DNA of 64,000 nucleotides from Mytilus californianus (taxonomy: Eukaryota; Mollusca; Bivalvia; Mytilida; Mytilidae), in the NCBI RefSeq assembly GCF_021869535.1, contig NW_026262593.1:56099318-56163317 (forward strand), given 5' to 3'. Below the pieces are notes generated by a model, which worked only from the letters and a program-made list of their open reading frames with translations, was not told the DNA's origin and searched no databases. A program made the position numbers and the translations under genes. This document shows positions 46,351 through 57,289 of this stretch, piece by piece (position 1 is the first letter of the stretch; every line of letters starts with the position of its first letter).

Positions 46351-47200
46351 TCTTTAAAAGTTCACAATTTCTGCCTCAAATGGTCAGTGAAAAATTCTTC
46401 ACACAATAATATTATCTCTTACTATATATCTAACATAATTTGGCTAATATTCGACTAGAAGTGTTTAAACAAGGCCATTTCTTCAAAAATTGTATTTATG
46501 AAGTTACCAGTCTGATTTATGAATTCACTTAAAGTTTTATAGAACTGACTGCTGGAATCTGTTTTTTTTTTTTTTGCATAAATTGAAGCACAATTGTTGT
46601 TTTCTATACAGATGATCTTTACAATAATAAAATCATAGCCTTTACAGGATAACTTATCTGTTTTATGACCCAGTGGTTAGGGATTTTTCTCTGTTTTTGC
46701 CCAGGGGCCTTAAATTTGCTAAATAATTCAGCTGTTTCTGTGAATATGGAATATTAAGTACATTTTTAGGAAAGAGCACACTATTGTTAGTTTTATTGAG
46801 GTGTTTTTGTATCTCTACCTATGAATGCCACAGTCACAAGAAACCACATTCAGGTGTTACGGGTTACTTTTGGGTTTTCTACAGGACGAAGACACCCCAA
46901 CAACAAAATTCATTAAGGATCTATGAGTTTCGATGACTGCGATGAGTAAATATAAGCACTGCTTTACAATTTAAATTACAAATGAGCTTTTATTATGTAT
47001 TTACTTTGCATACAGGGCTTTAGGTAAATTGTGCATATTGTAAACTGTGAATTTATGCTGAGTCATCATAGTAAAGGCCCAGGATTTCTCAATCTTCATG
47101 AAATATTCATATAACTTTATATATGAGTTAATTTCATTAAGACTCTAAAGATAAACCAGATTTGGTGAAATTATACATGTTCTCTTTTTCACCCAATATA
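46351..47200. other. Unclassified sequence inside the block C insertion
   Basis: AT-rich, no ORF above background, no match to other parts of the window that I can see. It could be the 5' region of the PLE, where a nuclease domain would lie, but I found no GIY-YIG trace. Confidence 0.4.
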
Positions 47201-47456
47201 GGTTGCATTTCTGTTAACGTAGACAATGCAATTTTCCATAGGAACTCCTTCTACGCCTAAACCTGTACCACTTTTACTATGCTGTTTCGCAAACTATTAT
47301 ATCCTAGAATGGAAAGCTCATGTGCACTACTATTTTTTTCAAAGGTCAAAATATAGGGCTGTGCGGCATATTTTCAACAGTTATATTCTGTGAATATTAT
47401 TTTTTTCCCCAAAAGAGGCGTGTTTTGTGAAACAGCTGTATTTAAAAAGTGCAACC
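47201..47456. mobile_element. MITE-like element, copy B (256 bp, internally deleted)
   Basis: Same ends as copy A (GGTTGCATTTCTGTTAAC to AAAAAGTGCAACC) and the same TATA flanks. The inner sequence is shared (CCTAGAATGGAAAGCTCATG, AAAATATAGGGCTGTGCGGC) but lacks about 190 bp of the middle. Confidence 0.7.
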
Positions 47457-47654
47457 TATAGTATGTTGTTAACTCTGAAAAGGGATGTTTTATAAAAAAA
47501 AAACAACAAAACACTCCATATATTATTCATACGGTTGTTATACTCCAGACTGATATAGATTTACCTTTCGTCCTCAAAATTTTATATTTGTATAACTGAG
47601 AAATGGTAAAGACGTACGACAAACGCCAACAGAATGACAAGATATCGAACAAGA

Positions 47655-47790
47655 CTGTTATCAATTATAATCTAAAAACCGAACAAAGACTGTTATTAAT
47701 TATAATCTAAAAACGGAACAAAGACTGTTATCAATTATAATCTAAAAACCGAACAAAGACTGTTATCAATTATAATCTAAAAATGGAACT
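47655..47790 (+). repeat. 35-bp minisatellite downstream of the block C gene
   Basis: About four units of GACTGTTATCAATTATAATC + TAAAAACCGAACAAA, in the same place relative to the stop codon as in block B (34071-34245). Confidence 0.9.
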
Positions 47791-47824
47791 GTTAATCTAT
47801 CAGAGTTGTTCTCAGTGCAATAAT

Positions 47825-50164
47825 TTAGAAATTATACACAGGAATCATTTCTAAGGATTTCTCGTTTCCACTTCTGGTTGCTTCTTCTGATCGTCTTCCC
47901 GATTGGGGGTTTGTGTTGATCACAAAGCCTCTGCATAAACTGACAATGGCTAACATCCCATTAAAAAAGTACAATAATGTTGCAACACAAACCATCCAGA
48001 AAGAAAAATATCTGTTGATGTCTATAACTCTTAAAATATTCGATTCCGATAGCTTATCCATTTTCAGCTCATCAAAGGTATGTTTTGCAGCACCAAACGC
48101 TACCAAGCATATCAATAAAACAGGACCTACAATATGAATATATGTATTTTTGTATATTTTAAACAAAAAATCCTGCATACATATGTCTATTTTAACACGA
48201 CGAAAAGGGAAAATTCCAAATTGATTACAGCTATAAATGATTGTAGGAAAAGGTGATACTCCATTCGAATATATGTTTCGTTGAGATCCGTCATCACACA
48301 TGGTCTATGACTGCTATAGAATAAGATAACGTTATGGGTTTGTTCTTGGTATGACAATTTGACAAAAAATGCATTATGATATACTTTACTAATTGGGGTT
48401 AGTTTAAACAATATTTTATTTGTCAAAAGTGTACAAATTACATTTCTACAATAGAAATACAGGGATTTGCACACAAGAAGAACTTATATAAATCCGTCTC
48501 TCTTAATTGTTGTGGACGGCTACAACCGCCATTAAACATGCCTGCAATAGTTATTATATATCTAAATATACATCAAATTTGATAATATTCTATTTGTATC
48601 TAGCATACGTGTGCAAATGTTGATAAGCTTATACAAATATTTTTTTTTTTGTATATTGTGACATGTGCTTATAATGTTTATGAAGGCTTACCGATGATGA
48701 AATTCTCAAGAATTGACACAAGATGGTAGACACGAACATGGTTCATCTTCCTTATCCAGATGAAATACAGTTTCCAAATCGAAAACGATATTGCACAAAC
48801 GACGGCCACAGATGCAAATGATCTTGAAACTGTCCACAAATCTAAAAAGGATTAATAAAAAAAATTAAGTTGGTTCTGTGTAAAAGGAATTTTGCTAATT
48901 TTAATAATTCTGCGTTGAAACGTTGAAAATGATATACAAATTGTCCAGAAATCTAAAAAGGTTTAAAAGAGATAAATTGATTCTGTTTATACGGGATTAT
49001 TCTAATTTTTAAAGTTCTAAATTGAAAAGTTGAAAAGGAATTAAGGGATATGCTAAAGATGTTTTGAAAGAAATTTCAAGTTCAACCGTGCAGAGAAGTT
49101 AGAATCGAATGAAATACGTCGGAATTGTTTTTACTTCTTTGTTTTATAACTTTTTATCCTGTTGATGCTCACGTTCTGGATACCCGTATTTAGCAGAAGG
49201 ATGACCATCTTGGTCATTGTATGTCCAATTGTCTAACTTATTTCCTTCCAACTGTATATAGGTTATTTTCATAATTAAAAAAAACTTGAAAATTAGTAGA
49301 AAGTATGCATTATTACATTCCCTCATTTCAAAAGAACAGTAAAACTGTTATTGCTTATGGGATCATAAACATTTATATATTTTACTTCTGTTATAAAAGT
49401 TAGAAGATGTAGTATGATTGCCAATGAGTCAACTTTTCGCCAGTGACGAAATGACGTAGAAGTTAGAAACTAGAGCTTTGTAAAACTTGAGGTTATTATT
49501 GAAAGAAACAACAATTTATCAATTCCTTCATCTTAAGTCGGATCGGATTTAGAATAATGTGTCTGGGTTGGCATATCTTTGTCACTATGGTAGAAAAACT
49601 GTTTATTAAATCTAAAGTTTGGATCACTATATTCAAACATATGTCACCATCATATCTAGTTTATTCGTTACTCCTCAATTCAAAAATGGTTATAACGAAA
49701 ATAGAGACAGAACATACCGCTGCCGATCTCTTGAAACAAACTTAATATCGTATAATGGTCAATGTATAAGAAAAAGCCAATAATAATTGATAAAATCATT
49801 ACAAAATATATAAGTATAGCTATCAATATATGAACTTACTTTTAGTTCTGTTGACCTTGTTAATTATCATATCTAGTATTTCATTTCTATTTCTTTTGTT
49901 GATAATCTTGGTATATATTGAAAATTCTTTCGCCAGCAATGATAGATCAAAACACCCATAATGTTTGAAGCACAACTGCCAAAGACCAATATACTCAAAC
50001 TCGACCACGTCAAATAGTTCACTGTTAAAGTCAGTTTCCACAGCTATCAAAATCCAAAGTGGCGTTGAAAATCCAAAGACAAGCAAAGAAAGTGCAACCA
50101 TTGTCAAAACAAAAATAACTTTGTTTGCTCTGGTTAAATTCGTCCATTTTGTCGAGCATGGCAT
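47825..50164 (-). CDS. Claudin-like four-transmembrane protein, block C (3 exons)
   Basis: Exons: 49840-50164, 48692-48841 and 47825-48126, together 777 bp or 258 residues. Donors GTAAGT and GTAAGC and acceptors TTTTTAG and TTGTAG are strong, and both introns are phase 1 as in block B. Residues ~15-34 form TM1. W37 and G60-L61-W62 with C65 and C71 form the claudin-type first-loop signature (EYIGLWQLCFKHYGC). Exon 2 holds TM2 (SRSFASVAVVCAISFSIWK). Exon 3 holds TM3 (PVLLICLVAFGAA) and TM4 (FSFWMVCVATLLYFF), ending in a polar tail. The start is the ATG conserved with block B. No lesions seen. Paralog of 34269-37938; a membrane or junction function is family inference. Confidence 0.72.
49405..49480 (+). 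repeat. Old PLE 3'-end fragment in intron 1 (shared with block B)
   Basis: AGAAGATGTAGTATGATTGC then CAATGAGTCAACTTTTCGCC. Positional match of 36670-36745, so the insertion is older than the split of blocks B and C. Confidence 0.65.
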
Positions 50165-50228
50165 ATTTATTTTTACTTATTTTAACTTGCAAAGAACATT
50201 ACTTGTCTGTAAAATTGCCAAACAAAGG

Positions 50229-50234
50229 TTTATA
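50229..50234 (-). promoter_or_regulatory. Possible TATA box of the block C claudin-like gene
   Basis: TATAAA on the minus strand (within TGTATAAACC), about 65 bp upstream of the start codon and aligned with TATATAAAA of block B. Weak evidence on its own, strengthened by conserved position. Confidence 0.35.
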
Positions 50235-50431
50235 CATCTGGCGTTGATTAGATTAGTGTATTGTATTTTCGATGAGTTTTCTGTATAAACTTTAAAATAT
50301 AAGTATCCGTGCCATTGTTTAACAGTGTTTTTCGAATATTACCAGGAAATAAATTTTTATAAAAGATGCCATTATCCAATAAAACTTCAGTATTTTGTGG
50401 GGTATTTTTGTATGTGTGTTTTGATTTTATT

Positions 50432-51925
50432 ATTAGGTCTTTCCACTTTTCTGTGGAAAGACCTATTGTATTTGTTCTGATTATTATTAGGTCTTTCCAC
50501 TTTTCTGTGGAAAGACCTATTGTATTTGTTCTGATTATTATTATTATTATTTTTTTTTTTTCTTCCGCCTAATTTTGTTCTTGCGATAAATATTTGTTTC
50601 GCAATATGTCGCTTAGATATTTCTCATATTGTATCGTATAGTTTATGCGCTTTTAAATTTCACCCTGCTAAGCCGAACAATTATCTTTGTAAGAGTTATC
50701 TCCCTATTCACTGTTTATCAAGTGTGTGCATCTCCTTCGTAACAAAAAAAGATATCGACAAAATTCTTTTTCTAAATTGTTCGTTACATCCTCAGGAATT
50801 TTTGGCTAATTTGGATCGAAGCGATTCGATGAAATTTTATAGGAGTTATCTACCTTTATCAAATAATTTTGTCGTTATGTTTTTGTTACTCATAAACTGT
50901 AAGCCGTATAAACCTATAGTCTTTTTATTTAAGGTCCTTGGATCCCAACTTCGAAAATGAAGTCAAGGTCAAAGGTCAAGGTCATGTTCTGAATTTTGTC
51001 TTTAGCTTGTTTTTGCATTTTCTCCGATATTTTTAATGTTATATATTAAAGAACAAGTGCAAAATGTTTGTTATATTGTGATGAAGATATGATACATTTG
51101 GTCTGACACAATCCAGCGACATCTTATTGGAGTTATTGCCCCTGAAATGTTTTATTTTAAGATAAATTGATGATTACTTCATATTGGTACATGATAATGC
51201 CATAAGATCTTTTGCAAAATGTTTGGTGACATATGACCTTGAAAAATGTCAACCGGAAGTGACCTTAAGTGAACCGGAAGAAGTCATTTTTGCACTTATT
51301 TCATGTAGAAGTACATAGAAACCATATATTTTTTGAATGGTCATACATTAATCTATCATTTAAGACCGGAAGTGATATTTTATAAACCGGAAGTAGCATA
51401 TTATCTCCCTTATTACAGGCATAAGTATATATAAACCATATATTTTTGGAATCAGTGTAAATAAAGCTATCATATGACACCGAAAGTGACATTTGCTAAA
51501 CCGGAAGTAGCCAATTATCTCCATTTTTACAGGCAAAAGTATATATAAACCATATATTTTTGGAATCAGTGTAAATAAATCTATCATATGAGACCGGAAG
51601 TGACATTTTCTAAACCGGAAGTAGCCAATTATCTCCCTTTTTACAGGCAAAAGTATATATAAACCATATATTTTTGGAATCAGTGTAAACAAAGCTATCA
51701 TATGAGACCGGAAGTGACATTTTCTAAACCGGAAGTTGACAATTATCTCCCTTATTTCAGGCAAAATTCTATAGAAACCATATGTTTATTGAATCAGTAT
51801 GAAGAAACCTATGATTGGACACCAATAGTAGCTATGAGTAAACCAGAATTAGCTTCTCATCAATTATTTAGAAAATTGATGTGGAAAGACCTTCAATTGT
51901 TCTCTGAACAATTGGTTTTTTAATT
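50432..51925 (+). mobile_element. Hairpin-ended element with 114-bp core repeats, copy 1
   Basis: The left end is a perfect hairpin, AGGTCTTTCCAC...GTGGAAAGACCT, present twice in tandem (50437-50464 and 50489-50516), followed by an ATT microsatellite and T run. The body (from TCTTCCGCCTAATTTTG at 50561) holds GTCAAGGTCAAAGGTCAAGG and a core of 114-bp tandem units around CCGGAAGTGACATTTTCTAA (51365-51760). The right end is GTGGAAAGACC and a second hairpin, CAATTGTTCTCTGAACAATTG. No protein is encoded; the 51360-51764 frame stays open only because 114 is 38 codons. The structure resembles oyster 'pearl'-type or Helentron-associated non-autonomous elements. Confidence 0.7.
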
Positions 51926-53330
51926 ATTATTATTATTATTATTATTATTATTTTTTTTTTTTCTTCCGCCTAATTTTGTTCTTGCGATAAATATTTGTTT
52001 CGCAATATGTCGCTTAGATATTTCTCATATTGTATCGTATAGTTTATGCGCTTTTAAATTTCACCCTGCTAAGCCGGACAATTATCTTTGTAAGAGTTAT
52101 CTCCCTATTCACTGTTTATCAAGTGTGTGCATCTCCTTCGTAACAAAAAAAGATATCGACAAAATTCTTTTTCTAAATTGTTCGTTACATCCTCAGGAAT
52201 TTTTGGCTAATTTGGATCGAAGCGATTCGATGAAATTTTATAGGAGTTATCTACCTTTATGAAATAAATTTGTCGTTATGTTTTTGTTACTCATAACCTG
52301 TAAGCCGTATAAACCTATAGTCTTTTTATTTAAGGTCCTTGGATCCTTACTTTGAAAATGAGGTCAAGGTCAAAGGTCAAGGTCATGTTCTGAATTTTGT
52401 CTTTTGCTTGTTTTTGCATTTTCTCCGATATTTATATTGTTATATATTAAAGAACAAGTGCAAAATGTTTGTTATATTGTGATGAAGATATGATACATTT
52501 GGTCTGAGACAATCCAGCGACATCTTATTGGAGTTATTGCCCCTGAAATGTTTTATTTTAAGGTAAATTGATTATTACTTCATATTGGTACATGATAAAG
52601 CCATAAGATCTTTTGCAAAATATTGGGTGACATATGACCTTGGAAAATGTCTACCGGAAGTGACCTTGAGTGAACCGGAAGTAGTCATTTTTGCACTTAT
52701 TTCATGAAGAAGTACATAGAAACCAAATATTTTTTGAATGGTCATACATTAATCTACCATTTGAGTCCGGAAGTGATATTTTATAAACCGGAAATAGCAT
52801 ATTATCTCCCTTATTACAGGCATAAGTATATATAAACCATATATTTTTGGAATCAGTGTAAAAAGAGCTATCATATGAGACGTAAGGTGACATTTTCTGA
52901 ACCGGAAGTAGCCAATTATCTCCCTTTTTACAGGCAAAAGTATATATAAACCATATATTTTTGGAATCAGAGTAAATAAATCTACCATTTGAGTCCGTAA
53001 GTGACATTTTTTAAACCGGAAGTAGCCAATTATCTCCCTTTTTACAGGCAAAAGTATATATAAACCATATATTTTTGGAATCAGTGTAAATAAAGCTATC
53101 ATATGAGACCAGAAGTGACATTTTCTAAACCGGAAGTTGACAATTATCTCCCTTATTTCAAGCAAAAGTCTAAAGAAACCATATGTTTATTGAATCAGTA
53201 TGAAGAAACCTATGATTGGACGCCAATAGTAGCTTTGAGTAAACCAGAATTAGCTTCTCATCAATTATTTAGAAAATTGATGTGGAAAGACCTTCAATTG
53301 TTCTTTGAACAATTGGTTTTTAATTTTATT
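51926..53330 (+). mobile_element. Hairpin-ended element, copy 2 (tandem, 5' hairpin missing)
   Basis: Repeats copy 1 at an offset of about 1401 bp from the ATT/T tract onward, with a similar core of 114-bp units (about 52750-53160) and the same right end (GTGGAAAGACC then CAATTGTTCTTTGAACAATTG). It has no left GGTCTTTCC hairpin of its own; the microsatellite joins the copies. The 52749-53165 frame is a period artefact. Right after it come T and G homopolymers (G run about 53371-53384). Confidence 0.75.
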
Positions 53331-53704
53331 TATCATTTTTTTTGTTTTTTTTTATTTTTTTTTTTTTTTGGGGGGGGGGGGGGGTCAATTCTTTGATCTT
53401 ATCAGATGACCGCTGTGCAAGTATTACAATATTCAAATGGACATACATACATGATATGGATCAAACCTGGTTTTATTGCTAGCTAAAACTATTCATTAAA
53501 TGTCTCTTTGCTATCCTTTGCCGCTCTTTTTCGAGACCTCTCACTAATTTATTAGTAAGAACTGTCGAACAAGTTTAGAGATGAATCATATGCAAAATGA
53601 ACACTGTAGAAGACAAATGACCTTTGGAACTATATCATGCTATAGGAGAGTCTGGGTCAGATGTCTCTGTATCTTATGCGTCATTTTACTCTGTCCGTCA
53701 TCTC

Positions 53705-53860
53705 TTTGTCTATTATTCTCTATTCTTTATATTTAATCACTGCATTATTTTCTATTCATTATATTTAAGCACTCCATTATTCCTCATTTTTATATTTAAG
53801 CACTCCAATATTCCTTATTTTTATATTTAAGCACTCCATTATTCTCTATTCTTTTTTTTT
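53705..53860 (+). repeat. Short 32-bp minisatellite (block C)
   Basis: Four to five diverged units around AAGCACTCCATTATTC, in the position equivalent to the 19-unit array of block B. Confidence 0.75.
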
Positions 53861-53889
53861 CTTTCTTATTGATAAGCACTCGATTATTC

Positions 53890-54115
53890 TACATAAAAGA
53901 GGGACGAAAGATACAAGAGGGACAGTCAAACTCATAGATCGAAAACAAACTGACAACGCCATGGATAAAAATTAAAGGACAAACAGACAAACAATAGTAC
54001 AGATGACACAACATAGAAAACTTAAGACTAAGTAACACGAACCCCACCAAAAACTGGGGGTGATCTCATGTGCTCCGGAAGGGTAAGCAGATCCTGCTCC
54101 ACATGTGGCATATTT
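53890..54115 (-). repeat. 5940-type dispersed repeat, reverse orientation
   Basis: Reverse complement of the family: GGGACGAAAGATACAAGAGG, GTGATCTCATGTGCTCCGG, GCAGATCCTGCTCCACATGT. It lies inside the block C 5' flank and is absent from the block B equivalent. The ORF at 53972-54169 is derived from it. Confidence 0.75.
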
Positions 54116-54539
54116 TATTTTTTGGTGCATTTTTCTCTGTTTTGTTTTTAATTTATTTTCTATATGCACAAATCAATGACTGCTAGACTGACTCTTATTT
54201 AAAAAAAAAAGTAAATATTAAATTCATCACATTTTCTTCGAGTAATAAAACAATGAAAATACAAGCATGTAAGTCTGGAATTAGAACACACTTGAAATGA
54301 TTCCTTGATTTTTGGTTGTTTAACGTCCACTTGAGAACAAACTATTCTCGTATATTAAAAGTGCATAGCTTTTTTTTTTCTTTAAGAACAATAGTGCCAA
54401 TAGAACACCGGAGGGTGTATCAAACCTTTTATGCATAATAGTAATTCTTAGGTTGTTACAAATGAATAAGTAAACGGCTGGATTAAAAAAAATAGTACAA
54501 GAATTCACACGCTCAAATGTCTCGTCTGATTGTTCTTTG

Positions 54540-55875
54540 ATAGTTTTCCAATAAAAATAGGGGAGGGGAAGGTCAAATAAACCCTGCTAGACAGACATTT
54601 TCACATTACAATCATTTCATTTACCAAATATAGTTGATCTATTGCTTAATGTACCCGATAAACTGACAAAACCATGAAAACTTAACATTGACCAATGAAC
54701 CATGAAAATGTGGTCAATGTCATACGAATCCTGCCAGACATGTTCACCTTACAAATAGTATCTGATTAACTGACAAAACTATGAAAACTTAACATTGACC
54801 ATTGATCAATGAAAGTGAGGTCAAAGTCAGATGAATCATGCCAGAAAAACCTGCCTGTAGACCTTTTAATAATTCCATACACCAAATACAGTTGATCAAA
54901 TGCTTAATGTTCCTGAGAAACTAAGAACAAAAAAAAACCATGAGAAATTAACATTGACCAATGAAACAGGAAAATGAAGTCAAGGTCATATGAACCCCTG
55001 CCAGACAGACATGTCTTACACCTTACAATCGTTTTATACAAAAGCTATTGTTGACTTGCGCTTATAGTATCTGATTATCTAACAATACTATGAAAACAGA
55101 ACATTGACCAATGATCCATGACAATAAGGACAAGGTCAGATGTATCCTGCAAGACAGACATGTAGACCTTGTAATAATTCCTTACACCAAATATAGTTGA
55201 CCAATTGCTTTATGTACCTGATAAACTGACAAAACAAACATGAAAAAAATAACATTGCCCAATGAAACAGGAAAATGAGGTCAAGGGTATATGAAACCTA
55301 CCAGACAGACATGTACACCTTCCAATCATTCCATTCATTATAGAACACGAGAAAAAGACCAAATCACAAAAATTAAGCATTATTCAATGAACTATGAAAT
55401 AATGTTTTAGGTCAGATGAAACATGCCAGACTGAGTTGAACACCTTACAATTATTCAATAGACCACATATAGTTAAACAATTGCTTATAGTATCTGAGAA
55501 ATGGACCTTATCACATAACTTTAACCTTGATCGCTGATCCATAGAAAGAGGTCGGCGTAAGGTGAACCCTGTCTGACATACATGTAGACTTTGTAAGGAT
55601 TTCATATACCAAATATAGTTATCTTATTATTCATGATAAGTGAAAAAAAATATATATATAATTTTCAAGCAGTCGCTGATCCGTAAAAATAAGGTCAAGG
55701 ACAATGGACACATGAAAGACGGGAACTTTGTAATATAAGGAATCTGCATAAAGGTATGAACCATCCAGGTCTTCTACATTCTGAAATATTTAGCTTTATA
55801 CAAATAGTTTATGATGCCTCCAGCTATATAGTAATCCCTATGTCTCGCATACGCCGATTTTTTTCACAAGTGAGA
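54540..55875 (+). repeat. ~145-bp tandem repeat array 1 with hairpin-like end
   Basis: About eight diverged units built on AACATTGACCAATGAACC, ATGAGGTCAAGGTCA, CCAGACAGACATGTACACC and CCAAATATAGTTGA. The right end has CAGGTCTTCTACATTCTGAA and then GTCTCGCATACGCC with GAGACAAAAAT, able to form a short stem. The same array type covers 61500-62160 and 62620-63600. Confidence 0.8.
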
Positions 55876-55879
55876 CAAA

Positions 55880-57270
55880 AATATTTTCTTGTATAGTAGA
55901 CAAGTATCCTTGTTTTACTAGTGAGGCTCATTCAAATATTTATTGAGAGGACAATTCCTGAACTGTTATTGCCCACAAATATTGTTTCAACATATGGACA
56001 AGGTTACAATCATAGCAACATCGCACTATCATACACCAGCAAATATTTTGTCATCATACAAATAAGATAAAAAAAACAAAATACATCCCGATTCTTTCAA
56101 AAGAATGTTTCTGTATTTAGAAACAATTAACATTTACCAATTTCCTCTAATATAAAACTTAAATCTCACTAATTACTATGATAAAAAGTTTATTTTTAAC
56201 TTTTATTATTTGGGTGATTTATTTTCCATGTCATTTAAATATTTACTGATTAGGTGAATCAAGTATAAACATGTCCTCAATAACTTCCTGGTTGGTTGAC
56301 ACTGAGGAAACAGTGACAGAGAACTAAACTTTCATCATAACAACATCAAGGGGTATTTGGTTGATATTTTAAAATATTGTATTTAATGACTTGTTACGTA
56401 TTAAATGCAGAGAGATGTTTCTTGAATAATAGACCCCATAGAGCCAGTACTACTTTTGGGTACTTTTGTACTGTACAAAGAATAGACCCTTCATGTCAAT
56501 GAATCCTATTAAGCATCTTTAATTTTACGATAATTTTGTCATTCTTTGGTTTTTTTTTATCTTTTTCTTGTTGGATTGATTGATTGATCCTTTGTTTTTT
56601 TGCCTCTGTGCATTACAGAGATCATTGATATTTATGAATTGATTTTTATTGTACAGTAGTTTAACTCGATTCTAATGTGTCAGCTTTACAGTTGTTGTCT
56701 TTAGTTATATAATTTTTTATTCATACTTAAGGATAAAGTCTGGTCAGCTTAAGGAATCTTTGTCAAATGAACGGACTCCTTGGGTTTTTTCCCACGATAC
56801 ATATTTTGCTCCACATCACCCATTTTTCTTTTCATAGAAGACTTCAATAGCTCATAAAAGGGTCATCACAAAAACAAAGGTAGACTCTAGATTTTTTTCC
56901 TGACGATTTGAGACCCAAATAAATCCAATGCTAAATATAAGATCAAAGTCTGAGTCAGTCTTTTCCCGCCATTTAAAAAAAAATCAAATATCTCAAAAGG
57001 AGATCTATAACCTATCAACATTCTACTCTTATTTTCTTCCTTAACTAATGCTTTTCTGACTTATAGTATCAATTCTAAATTCTAGATTTTTTTTATTTCA
57101 CTTAACTACATCTTTAAATAATTTGTTAATGAAAGATCTTTGGTCTATTGTATTCAAAATTTGTCTACACTCCATTTTCAAGTTTGGAATTTTCTGTGTT
57201 TTATGTTGTTTAGTTCCTGTTTAGATGAATTAAAGCCAATATTGCCACCAATTCACCATTAATTATTTGG
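55880..57270. other. Stretch with no recognisable gene
   Basis: AT-rich sequence between the repeat array and the TRIM-like pseudogene. No promoter or exon could be defined. Confidence 0.45.
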
Positions 57271-57289
57271 ACTTTGACAAGAATGCAAA

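Larger units (their letters stand above)
42806..47456. mobile_element. 4.65 kb insertion in block C bounded by two MITE copies
   Basis: Blocks A (near 7735) and B (near 33897) run through this point without interruption. In block C everything from 42806 to 47456 is extra, starting GGTTGCATTT, ending AGTGCAACC and flanked by TATA on both sides. It holds MITE copy A, a degraded PLE with its 3' repeat (43628-46350), unclassified sequence and MITE copy B. It could be a composite transposition, or serial insertions at one spot. Confidence 0.55.
53331..54500. other. 5' flank of block C resumes, with repeats
   Basis: From about 53395 the sequence again matches block B (ATCAGATGACCGCTGTGCAAG against TTAGATCGCCATCGTGCAAG near 38295). 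A short 32-bp-type array (53705-53860) and a SINE-tail-like TTGGTTGTTTAACGTCCACT (54312) follow, as in block B. A 5940-type repeat is inserted between them. No gene. Confidence 0.65.

Noticed and set aside
51360..51764. 134-codon minus-strand ORF (and the 138-codon frame at 52749-53165)
   Set aside because: The 114-bp repeat is a multiple of three, so one frame stays open through the array; the peptide simply repeats every 38 residues.
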